From: Mycobacterium marinum
GTDB taxonomy: Bacteria > Actinomycetota > Actinomycetes > Mycobacteriales > Mycobacteriaceae
Assembly: GCF_003391395.1 (NCBI RefSeq)
Contig: NZ_CP024190.1
Location: forward strand, 4,898,001-4,962,000
DNA length: 64,000 nt
Direction: 5' to 3'
The notes beneath the pieces are model-generated. The model searched no databases. It was not told the DNA's origin and saw only the letters and a program-made list of their open reading frames with translations. The translations under genes were made by a program, and so were the position numbers. Below, piece after piece: positions 49,815-58,406 of this stretch. How positions within the stretch are numbered: the stretch's first letter is position 1; the number at the start of each line of letters is the position of its first letter.

Positions 49815-51818
49815 ATGAGCGACGCGCAGGGCTCGCGAGTGGGGTCCACGTTCGGGCCCTACCGCCTGACGCGGCTGCTGGGCCGTGGCGGGATGGGCGA
49901 AGTCTACGAGGCCGAGCACACCGTCAAAGAGTGGACCGTCGCGGTCAAGTTGATGTCGGAAACCTTCAGCAAGGACCCGGTGTTTCGGGAACGCATGAAG
50001 CGCGAAGCCCGCATCACCGGCCGGTTGCAGGAACCCCACGTGGTGCCGATCCACGACTACGGCGAAATCGACGGGCAGATGTACCTGGAGATGCGCCTGA
50101 TCGAGGGCACCGACCTGGACAATTTACTCAAGCGCTTTGGCCCCCTGACCCCGCCACGCGCGGTAGCGATCATCACCCAGGTTGCCTCCGCGCTGGACGC
50201 GGCCCACGCCGCGGGCGTGATGCATCGCGATGTGAAACCGCAAAACATCCTGGTTACCCGCGAGGATTTTGCCTACCTGGTCGACTTCGGCATCGCCAGC
50301 GCCACCACCGACGAGAAGCTGACCCAACTGGGCACCGCGGTGGGAACCTGGAAATACATGGCGCCTGAACGGTTTTCCAACGACGAAGTCACCTACCGCG
50401 CCGACATCTATGCTTTGGCGTGCGTGCTGCACGAGTGCTTGACCGGGAGCCCGCCCTATCGCGCCGACAGCGCCAGCATGCTGGTCACCGCGCACATGAT
50501 GGATCCCATCCCGCAGCCCAGCACCGTTCGCGCCGGCATCCCCAAGGCCTTCGACACGGTGATCGCGCGCGGCATGGCCAAACAGCCCGGGGACCGTTAC
50601 GCCAGCGCGGGAGATCTGGCGCTGGCCGCCCACGAAGCGCTGAGTAACCCCGATCAGGATCACGCCGCCGACATCCTGCGCCGCAGCCAGGAAGCAACCC
50701 TGCCCGGCCCTCCCGACCCCGCCGCTCCCCCGACCATGCCGGCCACCGCGGCCGCTCCTCCCGCCCGGCCCGGCCCGGCGGCCACCCCGCCGCGGCCGGC
50801 GCCCACGCCGCAACAACCGCCCTACTACCCGGCCGCCGCAGCTCCGGCTGCCGGCTCGCCCCCTTCAGGCCCCTCGGCGGTCGCCGGGCCGCCCCGCGGC
50901 GTGGGGCCGTCCGGACCCGCGGGACCGTCCGGGCCGATACCCCGGCCCCCGGCGGCCGGCCAGCCCGGCTGGCAGCAGGCGAGCGGCCCCATCCCCGCGA
51001 GTCAGCCCACCCCCAGCCCGCCGTACTACCAGGGAGCCGGTTGGGGCGGAGCACCGCCGCCCGGCCAACCCGCCGGCCCATCGACCTGGAATCAGGGCCC
51101 GCAGGGTCCGGGACCGCGCGGCCGCAACCCATGGCCGATCGTGGCCGCCGTGGCCATCGTGCTGGTTCTCATCGTCGGTGGAATTGGTGTCTGGATGATC
51201 ACCCAACCGCCCAAGCCCTCGCCGCCGCCCAAACCGATAGCCGAGGACCGGCTGAGTTCTCTGCTGCTGAGCCCCGCCGAAGTCAACTCCGTGATGGGGG
51301 CATCCAATATCCAACCAGGTAAACCCATCACCTCGATGGATGCGTCACCGGTGACGCTGTCGCTGCCGGAATGCCAAGGCGCCCTGTATACCAGCCAAGA
51401 CCCGGTCTACTCGGGCACCGGATACACGGCTATCAGTGGCCTGGTGGCCTCGGAACCCGGCGACAACAACGACCACTGGGTCAACCAGGCCGTGGTGTCG
51501 TTTCCCTCGGCCGCCAAAGCCAGCTCGTTTGTGGAGACCACGGCGGGCAAGTGGAAGAACTGCGCCGGTAAGACGGTGACGGTGACGAACAAGTCCAAAA
51601 CCTACCGATGGACGTTCGCCCAGGTTGTTGGTAGCCCGCCGCGGATCACCATGCTCGAAACCCAGGAAGGCGCCGAAGGCTGGGAGTGCCAGCGCGCGAT
51701 GAGCGTGGCCAACAACGTGATCGTCGACATCAACTCGTGCGGCTACCACATCACCGACCAGGGCGGTGCACTCGCCGACAAGATCGTCGACAAGATCCAC
51801 AAGGAAACCAAGTACTGA
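49815..51818 (+). CDS. pknH: Receptor Ser/Thr protein kinase PknH
   Basis: 667 residues. The kinase domain is intact (H-R-D-V-K-P-Q-N, D-F-G-I-A). A very long Pro/Gly-rich linker (about 300-425) leads to one membrane helix. The extracellular sensor matches M. tuberculosis PknH: L-S-S-L-L-L-S-P-A-E-V-N, M-G-A, C-Q-G-A-L-Y-T-S-Q-D-P-V-Y and paired cysteines near the end. By sensor it is the true pknH orthologue although it is 19 kb from embR. The linker is longer than in Rv1266c (626 aa). It converges on the Rv1265-like gene with an 11-base gap. Confidence 0.95.
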   Translation: MSDAQGSRVGSTFGPYRLTRLLGRGGMGEVYEAEHTVKEWTVAVKLMSETFSKDPVFRERMKREARITGRLQEPHVVPIHDYGEIDGQMYLEMRLIEGTDLDNLLKRFGPLTPPRAVAIITQVASALDAAHAAGVMHRDVKPQNILVTREDFAYLVDFGIASATTDEKLTQLGTAVGTWKYMAPERFSNDEVTYRADIYALACVLHECLTGSPPYRADSASMLVTAHMMDPIPQPSTVRAGIPKAFDTVIARGMAKQPGDRYASAGDLALAAHEALSNPDQDHAADILRRSQEATLPGPPDPAAPPTMPATAAAPPARPGPAATPPRPAPTPQQPPYYPAAAAPAAGSPPSGPSAVAGPPRGVGPSGPAGPSGPIPRPPAAGQPGWQQASGPIPASQPTPSPPYYQGAGWGGAPPPGQPAGPSTWNQGPQGPGPRGRNPWPIVAAVAIVLVLIVGGIGVWMITQPPKPSPPPKPIAEDRLSSLLLSPAEVNSVMGASNIQPGKPITSMDASPVTLSLPECQGALYTSQDPVYSGTGYTAISGLVASEPGDNNDHWVNQAVVSFPSAAKASSFVETTAGKWKNCAGKTVTVTNKSKTYRWTFAQVVGSPPRITMLETQEGAEGWECQRAMSVANNVIVDINSCGYHITDQGGALADKIVDKIHKETKY

Positions 51819-51829
51819 GCTTGGGGCGG

Positions 51830-52417
51830 TCAGCCCTGCAGATCAGGCCCCTGCGCGCGCAGATCATCGACCGCTGACATCGCGGTCCGCAGCTTGTCCA
51901 GCCACTGCTCGGTGTGCTCACCGACCAGCTTGACCGACCACGCGAGAGCATCGGCGCGGGACCGGGCGACGCCGGCGTCGACAAGTGTGTCCAACACCTG
52001 GCGTTCCGGCTGCTTCAGGCGCGTCATCACCGGAACCGCGATGTGGGTGAACAGGATTCGCTCCGTGCCGGCGTCGGAGACAACGTCGACGCCCCAGGAC
52101 ACCTTGCGCGCGTAGCGCTCCTGTGCCTCGTCGGCGATATTCATCCGTTCGGCCCGGGTCTCTTCGCGGAATCGCGAGGCTCGCCCTTCTGAATGTGCCT
52201 TGCCCTGCTCCGATCCGGAATCCTCGGGTGCCCCCAACGTGCCGATCACGGTGATCTCCTCCCGGTCGACAACGACGGCGGGGGCGCCCTCGAACCAGTC
52301 CTCCGGAAGCCGTCCAGCAAACCAATCGGCGGCATCGCTGGCGTCAGGTTGCTGGGCTTGCTGCCAGCCGCCGGAGCGCCCGTGCCGGCGCCCGTGCATG
52401 TGATGATGTGCTTTCAT
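51830..52417 (-). CDS. Rv1265-like cytosolic protein, possible DNA-binding regulator
   Basis: 195 residues. The N-terminus is His-rich and basic. A middle domain has A-P-A-V-V-V-D-R-E-E-I-T-V-I-G-T-L. The C-terminal helical region includes V-L-D-T-L-V-D-A-G-V-A-R-S-R-A-D-A-L-A-W, which resembles ribbon-helix-helix / CopG-like helices. In M. tuberculosis Rv1265 is known as a gene responsive to hypoxia and cAMP; its product is poorly defined. The next gene is an adenylate cyclase, which fits a cAMP link. Three 8-base repeats sit at its start codon. Confidence 0.8.
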   Translation of the reverse strand: MKAHHHMHGRRHGRSGGWQQAQQPDASDAADWFAGRLPEDWFEGAPAVVVDREEITVIGTLGAPEDSGSEQGKAHSEGRASRFREETRAERMNIADEAQERYARKVSWGVDVVSDAGTERILFTHIAVPVMTRLKQPERQVLDTLVDAGVARSRADALAWSVKLVGEHTEQWLDKLRTAMSAVDDLRAQGPDLQG

Positions 52418-52439
52418 GATTACATGATTACATAGTTAC
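52416..52439. repeat. Three 8-base tandem repeats at the Rv1265-like start
   Basis: ATGATTAC, ATGATTAC and ATAGTTAC (plus strand) run from the start codon outwards. On the gene strand they read GTAACTAT-GTAATCAT-GTAATCAT and hold TANNNT-type -10 sequences, so a nearly leaderless promoter or an autoregulatory operator is plausible. The rest of 52440-52708 shows no gene. Confidence 0.6.
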
Positions 52440-52708
52440 AACTAAAAGCAATCGTTGTTCGCCGGCGGCGAACCGCCCAACGGCCCACGACCGCCTCGCA
52501 AATGTTGCAGCCAACAGCACAAAAACCGTTGCTATCAGCGGTTCATGGTTGTATTTTTGTTAGCGAAGCAGGCCCGGAACAGACCGAACTCAAGTGCCGG
52601 AGGATGGGGTGGAATCCGGCCGCGTAAGCGCCGCGTAAGACGGACCAAACGCCCCCGGGAGTCGCTCCGGGCCTGCCCATATGACGTCGAGTCAACCTCA
52701 GCCCACCG

Positions 52709-53878
52709 CTAACGGCCCTCTGTTGCGGTGTCGGCCGCAAGGTCCGCAAGGTTTCGCCGGACCCGGAACAGCTTGGTTTCGTTCTTGATTCCCTTCAGCC
52801 GCCGCGGCCCGGCAAATGACCACTCGAATCCAGCACCGGCGGCCGTGTCACGAACGGCGTCACACACCGAATCCGCGGCCAGCACCGTGCCGGGTCTCGC
52901 GACCCCGGTGATCCGGCTCGCCGCGTTCACCGGGCTGCCGAACCAGTCGCCGGCCCGGCTCACCGCCCGACCACACGCAACCCCGGCCCGCAGCCGAGGG
53001 AAGGCATCGTCGGTGTCGACGACCTCGACCAGATTCAGCACCGTGTCCAACAGCGGCGCCGGATCCGGACAGACCAGCATCACGGCGTCGCCGATCGTCT
53101 TGATGAACCGCACCGGCGGGGCGGTCAGTTCCCGAGCCAGATCGGCCAGCCGGCCGGCGAGCTGGCCCAACTCCTCGGCCGATACCACCTCACCCAGCTT
53201 GGTGAAGCCGACCAGGTCGGCGAAAGCGACGCTGACCTCACGTGCACCTGGCAACGGCTTGCCGGCCGCCCGCTCACCGGCGTTGACGGCTTCGGTCTCC
53301 ATCATGTGCCGCAGCTGCATGAACAGCATCTCCTGGATCATCGGCCCCAGCAATGGCGCGATCTGACTCACCAGCGCCTTCGACCCCTTCGCGATGTCCA
53401 GTTCGGTGGCTCCCGGGTGCATGATCGCCTCCAACGCCGTGTAGCGCATGACTTCGGCCGCGCGGGAGAGGCCCTCGGCGAGCACGCGCACCACGAGCAC
53501 GATCTGATCTGGGTTCAGCCCCAACTCAATGAACCTCTGCGTGTATGCGGCGGCTTCACCGTCTGCGCGCATGTAGACGACGGCGTCCGGGTCATCCACT
53601 CTGGCCAAGCCGACCGCACGCTGTACGCGCTGCAGCAGATCCAGGTCGATGCCATAGGTTTCGCTGATCTCGCGGGTGGACACGTAGGTGCCGTCATCGC
53701 CAATGACGTGGCGAGTGGCCAGCAGCAGCGGCGGGTTGGTCGTGCGGATCTCAGCTGCGGTGATGCCCTGGCTGAACAGCCAGTCGATCAGCTCGGCACG
53801 TTCCGCGCGGGCGGCGCCCTCAAGTCCTTCGAGTAGATCGTCGGTGTTCTCGCCGGCCGGCTCGGGTGCCCGGTCCAC
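52709..53878 (-). CDS. Class IIIa adenylate cyclase (Rv1264-like, pH-sensing type)
   Basis: 389 residues. An N-terminal helical regulatory domain (about 1-195) is followed by a class III catalytic domain (about 200-365) with metal Asp in A-F-A-D-L-V-G-F, substrate-defining Lys and Asp in F-I-K-T-I-G-D-A, D-W-F-G and N-A-A-S-R-I. In Rv1264 the N-domain makes the enzyme respond to acid pH (known). I start at the GTG 53878, with GGAGGA upstream and the family length; an ORF extension to 54187 is not credible. Confidence 0.93.
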   Translation of the reverse strand: MDRAPEPAGENTDDLLEGLEGAARAERAELIDWLFSQGITAAEIRTTNPPLLLATRHVIGDDGTYVSTREISETYGIDLDLLQRVQRAVGLARVDDPDAVVYMRADGEAAAYTQRFIELGLNPDQIVLVVRVLAEGLSRAAEVMRYTALEAIMHPGATELDIAKGSKALVSQIAPLLGPMIQEMLFMQLRHMMETEAVNAGERAAGKPLPGAREVSVAFADLVGFTKLGEVVSAEELGQLAGRLADLARELTAPPVRFIKTIGDAVMLVCPDPAPLLDTVLNLVEVVDTDDAFPRLRAGVACGRAVSRAGDWFGSPVNAASRITGVARPGTVLAADSVCDAVRDTAAGAGFEWSFAGPRRLKGIKNETKLFRVRRNLADLAADTATEGR

Positions 53879-53990
53879 GCTGTCCTCCACGACGTCAACG
53901 TATAACGCCGCGACGCCACTGGACGCGCTAATGCCCGCCCCGCGGCGCGACACCGCCCCCCGGGCCGGCCGGCGGCGGTAGCATCCGATC

Positions 53991-55472
53991 ATGCCGTTGT
54001 CCCCCGGCACCGTTTTTGCCGGATACACCATCGTGGGATTGCTCGGCTCCGGCGCAATGGGCGAGGTATACCTGGCGCAACACCCCCGATTGCCCCGCCG
54101 TGATGCGCTAAAGGTGCTACCCCCCGACGTATCCGCGGACACCGCGTTCCGCGAGCGATTCCAGCGCGAAGCGGATCTGGCCGCCACCCTGTTGCACCCT
54201 CACATCGTCGGAGTACACGGCCACGGCGAGTTCAACGGCCAGCTGTGGATCTCGATGGATTACATCGAGGGAACGGACGCCACCGCGCTGATCCGCAGCC
54301 AGTATCCGGCCGGCATGCCCGTCGCCGAGGTGGTCGCCGTCGTGACCGCCGTAGCCGAAGCACTCGATTACGCCCACCAGCAAGGCTTGCTGCACCGCGA
54401 TGTCAAACCCGCCAACATCTTGCTCACCGAGCCGGACAACGCCGGGGATAGGCGGATCTTGCTAGCGGGCTTCAGGATCGCCGGCCAGCTTGGCGACACC
54501 AGCGCAATCACCGCACCAAACGTGACGGTAGACATGACCGCATACTGTGCGCCAGAACAGTTGGGGAGAGCTGACATCGACGGCCGTGCCGACCAGTATG
54601 CGTTGGCCGCCACAGCATTTCACCTTCTCACGGGGGCTCCTCCGTATCAGCATGCCGATTCGGCCGCGGTGATCAGCCAGCATCTGAGCGCACCGCTACC
54701 GACGTTGAGCGATCGGCGCCCCGAGCTCGCGCCATTGGATCCAGTGTTCGCCTCCGCCCTGGCCAAACATCCCAACGAACGCTATTGGCGATGCCGCGAC
54801 TTCGCGCAAGCGCTATCTCGAGTCGCATCACCCCAGGGCGCGGCCGCGGCGGTTTCGCCGTTGGATCCCACCTTGCCCGCCGCCATCTCCGTGCCTCCCG
54901 AATACGCCGCCGCCACCCAAGCCGCCCCCGCACCGATGCCGTGGTACCCGACGGCACCGGCGCGGCCACGGCGCCAAGTCAGCACGATTGTGGTCCCTGT
55001 GGTTCTGGCCCTGCTGCTGGTATCTGCCGTCGCGTTCGCCGTCACCCAGGTGTTACGGCCGGACCCGCGGCAGACAACCGCGGCCCCGGCCGAGGCGCCC
55101 CAGTGGCAGCCCTACGTCGACCATGCCAAACAGTTCGCGATCTCCTTAACGAGCGTCAACCCGCAGACCATCGATGCCGACATCCAACGCATCCTGGACG
55201 GGTCGACCGGAGCATTTCACAGTGATTTTGCCGACAAGAGCGCCCAATTCAAGCAGTCAATAGTGGACGCGGGCTCGGCGACCCAAGGCAAGGCCACCGG
55301 CGCAGGCCTGGAGTCCATCAGCGGCACCACCGCCCACGTAGTTGTCTCGGTGACCTCGAACATCACCAAAAGTACCGGCGTACAACAAGAGCCACGGCAG
55401 TGGAGGTTGCGAATCCAGATCGAGAAGATCGACGACGCCTATCTGGCGTCGCGGGTGGAGTTCGTCACGTGA
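53991..55472 (+). CDS. PknF-like membrane kinase, probable pseudokinase
   Basis: 493 residues. The N-lobe (G-S-G-A-M-G, Lys41) and H-R-D-V-K-P-A-N (135-142) are intact. The D-F-G motif reads G160-F-R, and the activation-loop V-G-T reads V-D-M (180-182). Loss of the Mg-binding Asp predicts little or no phosphotransfer. After the membrane helix (about 325-350) the outer part is a small domain similar to Mce-associated membrane proteins, not the usual sensor. Its stop overlaps the next gene's GTG. It resembles M. tuberculosis PknF and is not in this position there, to my knowledge. Confidence 0.88.
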   Translation: MPLSPGTVFAGYTIVGLLGSGAMGEVYLAQHPRLPRRDALKVLPPDVSADTAFRERFQREADLAATLLHPHIVGVHGHGEFNGQLWISMDYIEGTDATALIRSQYPAGMPVAEVVAVVTAVAEALDYAHQQGLLHRDVKPANILLTEPDNAGDRRILLAGFRIAGQLGDTSAITAPNVTVDMTAYCAPEQLGRADIDGRADQYALAATAFHLLTGAPPYQHADSAAVISQHLSAPLPTLSDRRPELAPLDPVFASALAKHPNERYWRCRDFAQALSRVASPQGAAAAVSPLDPTLPAAISVPPEYAAATQAAPAPMPWYPTAPARPRRQVSTIVVPVVLALLLVSAVAFAVTQVLRPDPRQTTAAPAEAPQWQPYVDHAKQFAISLTSVNPQTIDADIQRILDGSTGAFHSDFADKSAQFKQSIVDAGSATQGKATGAGLESISGTTAHVVVSVTSNITKSTGVQQEPRQWRLRIQIEKIDDAYLASRVEFVT

Positions 55473-56002
55473 CCCAGCATGGAGCACCGCGGGCCGCCTG
55501 GTGGGTGGTCGTCCTCGCGCTCACCGCCGCGACGATGATGGCCGCAGCACTGGGCGGCTGGCAGATGCTGGCCAAGAACCGGCAGTTGCCGCCCGTCGCC
55601 GGCCCAGCACTGGTCGCCGACCAACCCGCGGCCCGAGAAGCCGTCCTGAAGGTCGCCAAAACCAATGTGGCCAAGATCCTGACGTACACACCTCAGAACG
55701 TGGAAGAGGTCGCGAGCGCCGCCGAACGGCTGTTGACCGGCGAATTCCTGTCCTATTACCGGCAATTCACCGGCCAGACAGTGGTCCCCACGGCCCGGCG
55801 CGAGGGCATCAGCACCACTGCCACCGTGAGCGGCGCCGGAGTCGAGTCCCTGACCAGCCAGCGGGCCTCGATCTTGGCGTTCGTCGACCAATCCACCACC
55901 ACTCGGGACCAACCGTCGCCGAAAAGGGCTACCAGCTCCGTTCGGGTCGGCCTGACCAAGGTGGAGGGCACCTGGCTGATCGACTCGTTCAAACCGACCT
56001 AA
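55469..56002 (+). CDS. Small Mce-associated-like membrane protein
   Basis: 177 residues with one N-terminal helix (about 11-30) and an extracellular alpha/beta domain of the same type as the C-terminus of the preceding kinase (V-L-K-V-A-K-T-N-V-A-K-I-L-T-Y-T, later V-R-V-G-L-T-K-V-E-G-T-W-L-I-D-S-F). A GTGA overlap with the kinase gene indicates coupled translation. The two outer domains may pair. Function unknown. Confidence 0.8.
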   Translation: MTQHGAPRAAWWVVVLALTAATMMAAALGGWQMLAKNRQLPPVAGPALVADQPAAREAVLKVAKTNVAKILTYTPQNVEEVASAAERLLTGEFLSYYRQFTGQTVVPTARREGISTTATVSGAGVESLTSQRASILAFVDQSTTTRDQPSPKRATSSVRVGLTKVEGTWLIDSFKPT

Positions 56003-56015
56003 CCGCACCCCGCTG

Positions 56016-57404
56016 TCACGACACCGGAGGTCGCCGACCAGCCCACGGTCGGGCGGCTTCGATCTGCGCGGACAACGACAGCAGTGTCGCCTCGTCGTAG
56101 GGCTTGCCCACCAGCTGTATCGAGATCGGCATGCCGTCGTCGTCGAAGTCCCACGGGACGACGGCGGCGGGCTGGCCGGTCAGATTCCAGACCTGCAGAT
56201 ACGGAACCCGCTGCGCTACCAGAAGCAGCGTCGACACCGCGCCCCGGCGCTGGTAGGCGCCGATTCGGGACGGACCGTTGGCAGTGCCGGGAGTGATGAC
56301 GACGTCGACGTCGTCGAAAATCGACTGGATCCGTTTGTTCAGCGCGGCCTCGGCGGCTCGCAGGGCCGCCATCCGGCGGTCCGAGAAGAACGAACCCATC
56401 CGCGCGATGGCACGGGTGCGCGCTTCGAGACGATGCGGGTGGGCCAGCGCGTCCGCGTCGTCGCTGATACCGCGAAGGTAGCGGGGCAGGTAATTGGCGT
56501 AGAGGGCGGCCGGATAGTCGGGGTCGCGGTTGATCACCTCATGGCCCAGCTCACGCAACAACCCACCGGCCCGATACACGGCCGCCACCTCGGCCTGGCC
56601 GACCCGGACCGGAAGCGGCGTAGGAATCTTTGCGCTCAGGGCAATTCGCAGTCGGCCGGGCTCGCGCTGAGCAGCGTCGGCAAACTCGGCGTCGGGACCC
56701 GGCACCGTTGTCGTCGCGTCCAGCAGCAGCGCAGCGTCGAGCACCGAACGCGCTATCGGCCCGTTCACGCTCAATCCGTACCAGGCACCGTCGTGGGGCT
56801 CTAGCGAGATCCGATCCCGCTGGGTCTTCAAACCGAACACACCACACCAGGTCGACGGGATGCGGATTGATCCGCCGCCATCGGATCCGAAGGCCACCGG
56901 CGCCAGGCCCGCGGCGACCGCGGCGGCGCTGCCCCCGCTGCTTCCCCCAGGTGTGCGAGCGGGGTTCCACGGATTGCGGGTGGCCCCGAAGGTCAGCGAC
57001 TCGGTGTAGGGCATCATCATCAGCTCGGGCACATTGGTCTTGCCGATGATGACCGCACCCGCTGCCCGCAACCGCCGCACCATTTCCGCGTCGGAGCCCG
57101 CCGGCGCGCCATGCCCACCGCTGCCGTAGGTCGTCACCTCACCGGCGACGTCGACGTCGTCTTTGACCGCGATCGGAACACCGAGCAGCGGAAGCCTTTC
57201 CCCGGCGTCGAGGCGCTGTTGGGCGACCTCGGCCTCCTCGCGCGCGGCGTCGTAGCGCACCACCCGATAGGCCCGCAGCTCGCTGTCGAGGCGTTCGATC
57301 CGTTCCAGGTAGACCTCGAGCAGCATGGGCGCGGTGACTTCACCGTCAGCGAGCATTCGGGCCTGGGCGGCCGCTCCAGCGAAGGCAAGATCGGACGGGT
57401 CCAC
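56016..57404 (-). CDS. amiB2: Amidase AmiB2
   Basis: 462 residues of the amidase-signature family, the length of M. tuberculosis AmiB2 (Rv1263). The Ser-cisSer-Lys triad is in A-V-K-D-D-V-D and T-P-G-G-S-S-G-G-S-A-A-A, followed by F-G-S-D-G-G-G-S-I-R-I-P. It hydrolyses an amide, substrate unknown. I start at the GTG 57404 because it equals the family start. A TACGCT box six bases upstream would suit a leaderless transcript. A longer in-frame start at 57446 exists. Confidence 0.92.
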   Translation of the reverse strand: MDPSDLAFAGAAAQARMLADGEVTAPMLLEVYLERIERLDSELRAYRVVRYDAAREEAEVAQQRLDAGERLPLLGVPIAVKDDVDVAGEVTTYGSGGHGAPAGSDAEMVRRLRAAGAVIIGKTNVPELMMMPYTESLTFGATRNPWNPARTPGGSSGGSAAAVAAGLAPVAFGSDGGGSIRIPSTWCGVFGLKTQRDRISLEPHDGAWYGLSVNGPIARSVLDAALLLDATTTVPGPDAEFADAAQREPGRLRIALSAKIPTPLPVRVGQAEVAAVYRAGGLLRELGHEVINRDPDYPAALYANYLPRYLRGISDDADALAHPHRLEARTRAIARMGSFFSDRRMAALRAAEAALNKRIQSIFDDVDVVITPGTANGPSRIGAYQRRGAVSTLLLVAQRVPYLQVWNLTGQPAAVVPWDFDDDGMPISIQLVGKPYDEATLLSLSAQIEAARPWAGRRPPVS

Positions 57405-57506
57405 TGCCGCAGCGTATCCCGCTGCACCAACCGGCGAATCGGCCATCCCCGACCGGCTCGGCGGGGCCAGCCCCGGCCCCCGCCACCGGAGCAGTACCGT
57501 GGCGAC

Positions 57507-57935
57507 ATGTCCTGCGTGTTCTGCGCGATCGCTGCCGGCGAAGCTCCGGCCATCCGGATCTACGAAGACGACAACTATCTGGCCATCCTGGACATTCGGC
57601 CGTTCACCCGCGGACACACCCTGGTGCTGCCCAAGAAACACACCGTGGATCTGACCGACACTCCGCCGGAAACCCTGGCTCAGATGGCCACCATCGGACA
57701 GCGGATCGCAAAGGCGGCCCGGGCCACCGAGCTGGCCGATGCAACCAATATCGGCATCAATGACGGCAGTGCGGCGTTCCAGACGGTGTTCCACATCCAT
57801 CTGCACGTGCTACCGCGGCGCGACGGGGACAAGCTATCGGTCGCCAAGGGCCTACTGTTGCGCCGCGACAACGATCGGGAAGCCACCGGCCGAATCCTGC
57901 GCGACGCGCTGGCCCGCATCGAGGCCAGTCAGTAA
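57507..57935 (+). CDS. HIT-family nucleotide-binding hydrolase (Rv1262c-like)
   Basis: 142 residues with the histidine triad H-I-H-L-H-V-L-P and N-terminal C-V-F-C. HIT proteins split AMP or similar groups from adenylated compounds. It starts at the ATG 57507, divergent from amiB2. Its TAA stop lies in the loop of a hairpin that leads straight into the next gene. Confidence 0.93.
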   Translation: MSCVFCAIAAGEAPAIRIYEDDNYLAILDIRPFTRGHTLVLPKKHTVDLTDTPPETLAQMATIGQRIAKAARATELADATNIGINDGSAAFQTVFHIHLHVLPRRDGDKLSVAKGLLLRRDNDREATGRILRDALARIEASQ

Positions 57936-57945
57936 GACTGGCCTC
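57921..57945 (+). promoter_or_regulatory. Hairpin coupling the HIT gene to the Ddn-like gene
   Basis: GAGGCCAGTC (57921-57930) and GACTGGCCTC (57936-57945) are perfect 10-base arms around AGTAA, which holds the stop codon. The ATG of the next gene begins at the following base (57946). A ribosome reaching the stop would melt the stem, a design for translational coupling. Confidence 0.6.
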
Positions 57946-58398
57946 ATGAGCAATCTCACGCCGTTCGAGCAATACGTGGGCATCCCCATCCTGCGTCTGC
58001 ACGACACGATCTACCGCAAGACCAACGGCCGAATCGGCCATCGCATCCCGGGTGTGCCGCCCAGCCTGCTGCTGCACACCGTCGGCGCCAAGACCGGCCA
58101 GGCGCGCACCACGTCGCTGACGTATGCGCGTGACGGCGACTCGTATTTGATCGTCGCCTCCAACGGCGGTGACGAGCGCTATCCGGGCTGGTACCACAAC
58201 CTGCGTAAGCGTCCCGATTGTGAAATCAACGTCGGCCCGAAACGAATCGCGGTGACCGCGCGGCGGGTCACCCCCGACGATGCGGACTACCAGCGGATGT
58301 GGCAGCTGGTCAACAAGAACAACGCCAACCGCTATGACAGCTACCAGCGGCGGACGTCACGGCCCATCCCCATCTTCGCGTTGACACCGGCGGCGTAG
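57946..58398 (+). CDS. Ddn-like F420-dependent nitroreductase family protein (Rv1261c-like)
   Basis: 150 residues of the deazaflavin (F420)-dependent nitroreductase family. It shows L-L-L-H-T-V-G-A-K-T-G-Q-A-R-T-T-S-L, Y-L-I-V-A-S-N-G-G, W-Y-H-N-L-R-K-R-P and V-T-A-R-R-V-T. Ddn relatives reduce quinones or nitro compounds with F420H2 at the membrane. Substrate unknown. No ribosome site is seen apart from the coupling hairpin. Confidence 0.9.
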   Translation: MSNLTPFEQYVGIPILRLHDTIYRKTNGRIGHRIPGVPPSLLLHTVGAKTGQARTTSLTYARDGDSYLIVASNGGDERYPGWYHNLRKRPDCEINVGPKRIAVTARRVTPDDADYQRMWQLVNKNNANRYDSYQRRTSRPIPIFALTPAA

Positions 58399-58406
58399 GG
58401 CTGCGG

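Noticed and set aside
53879..54187. Long N-terminal extension of the adenylate cyclase
   Set aside because: It would cross the start of the divergent kinase gene, is Arg/Ser-rich, and the GTG at 53878 has a ribosome site and gives the family length.
57447..57806. 120-residue extension of AmiB2
   Set aside because: It overlaps the divergent HIT gene on the other strand; the amidase family start is at 57404.
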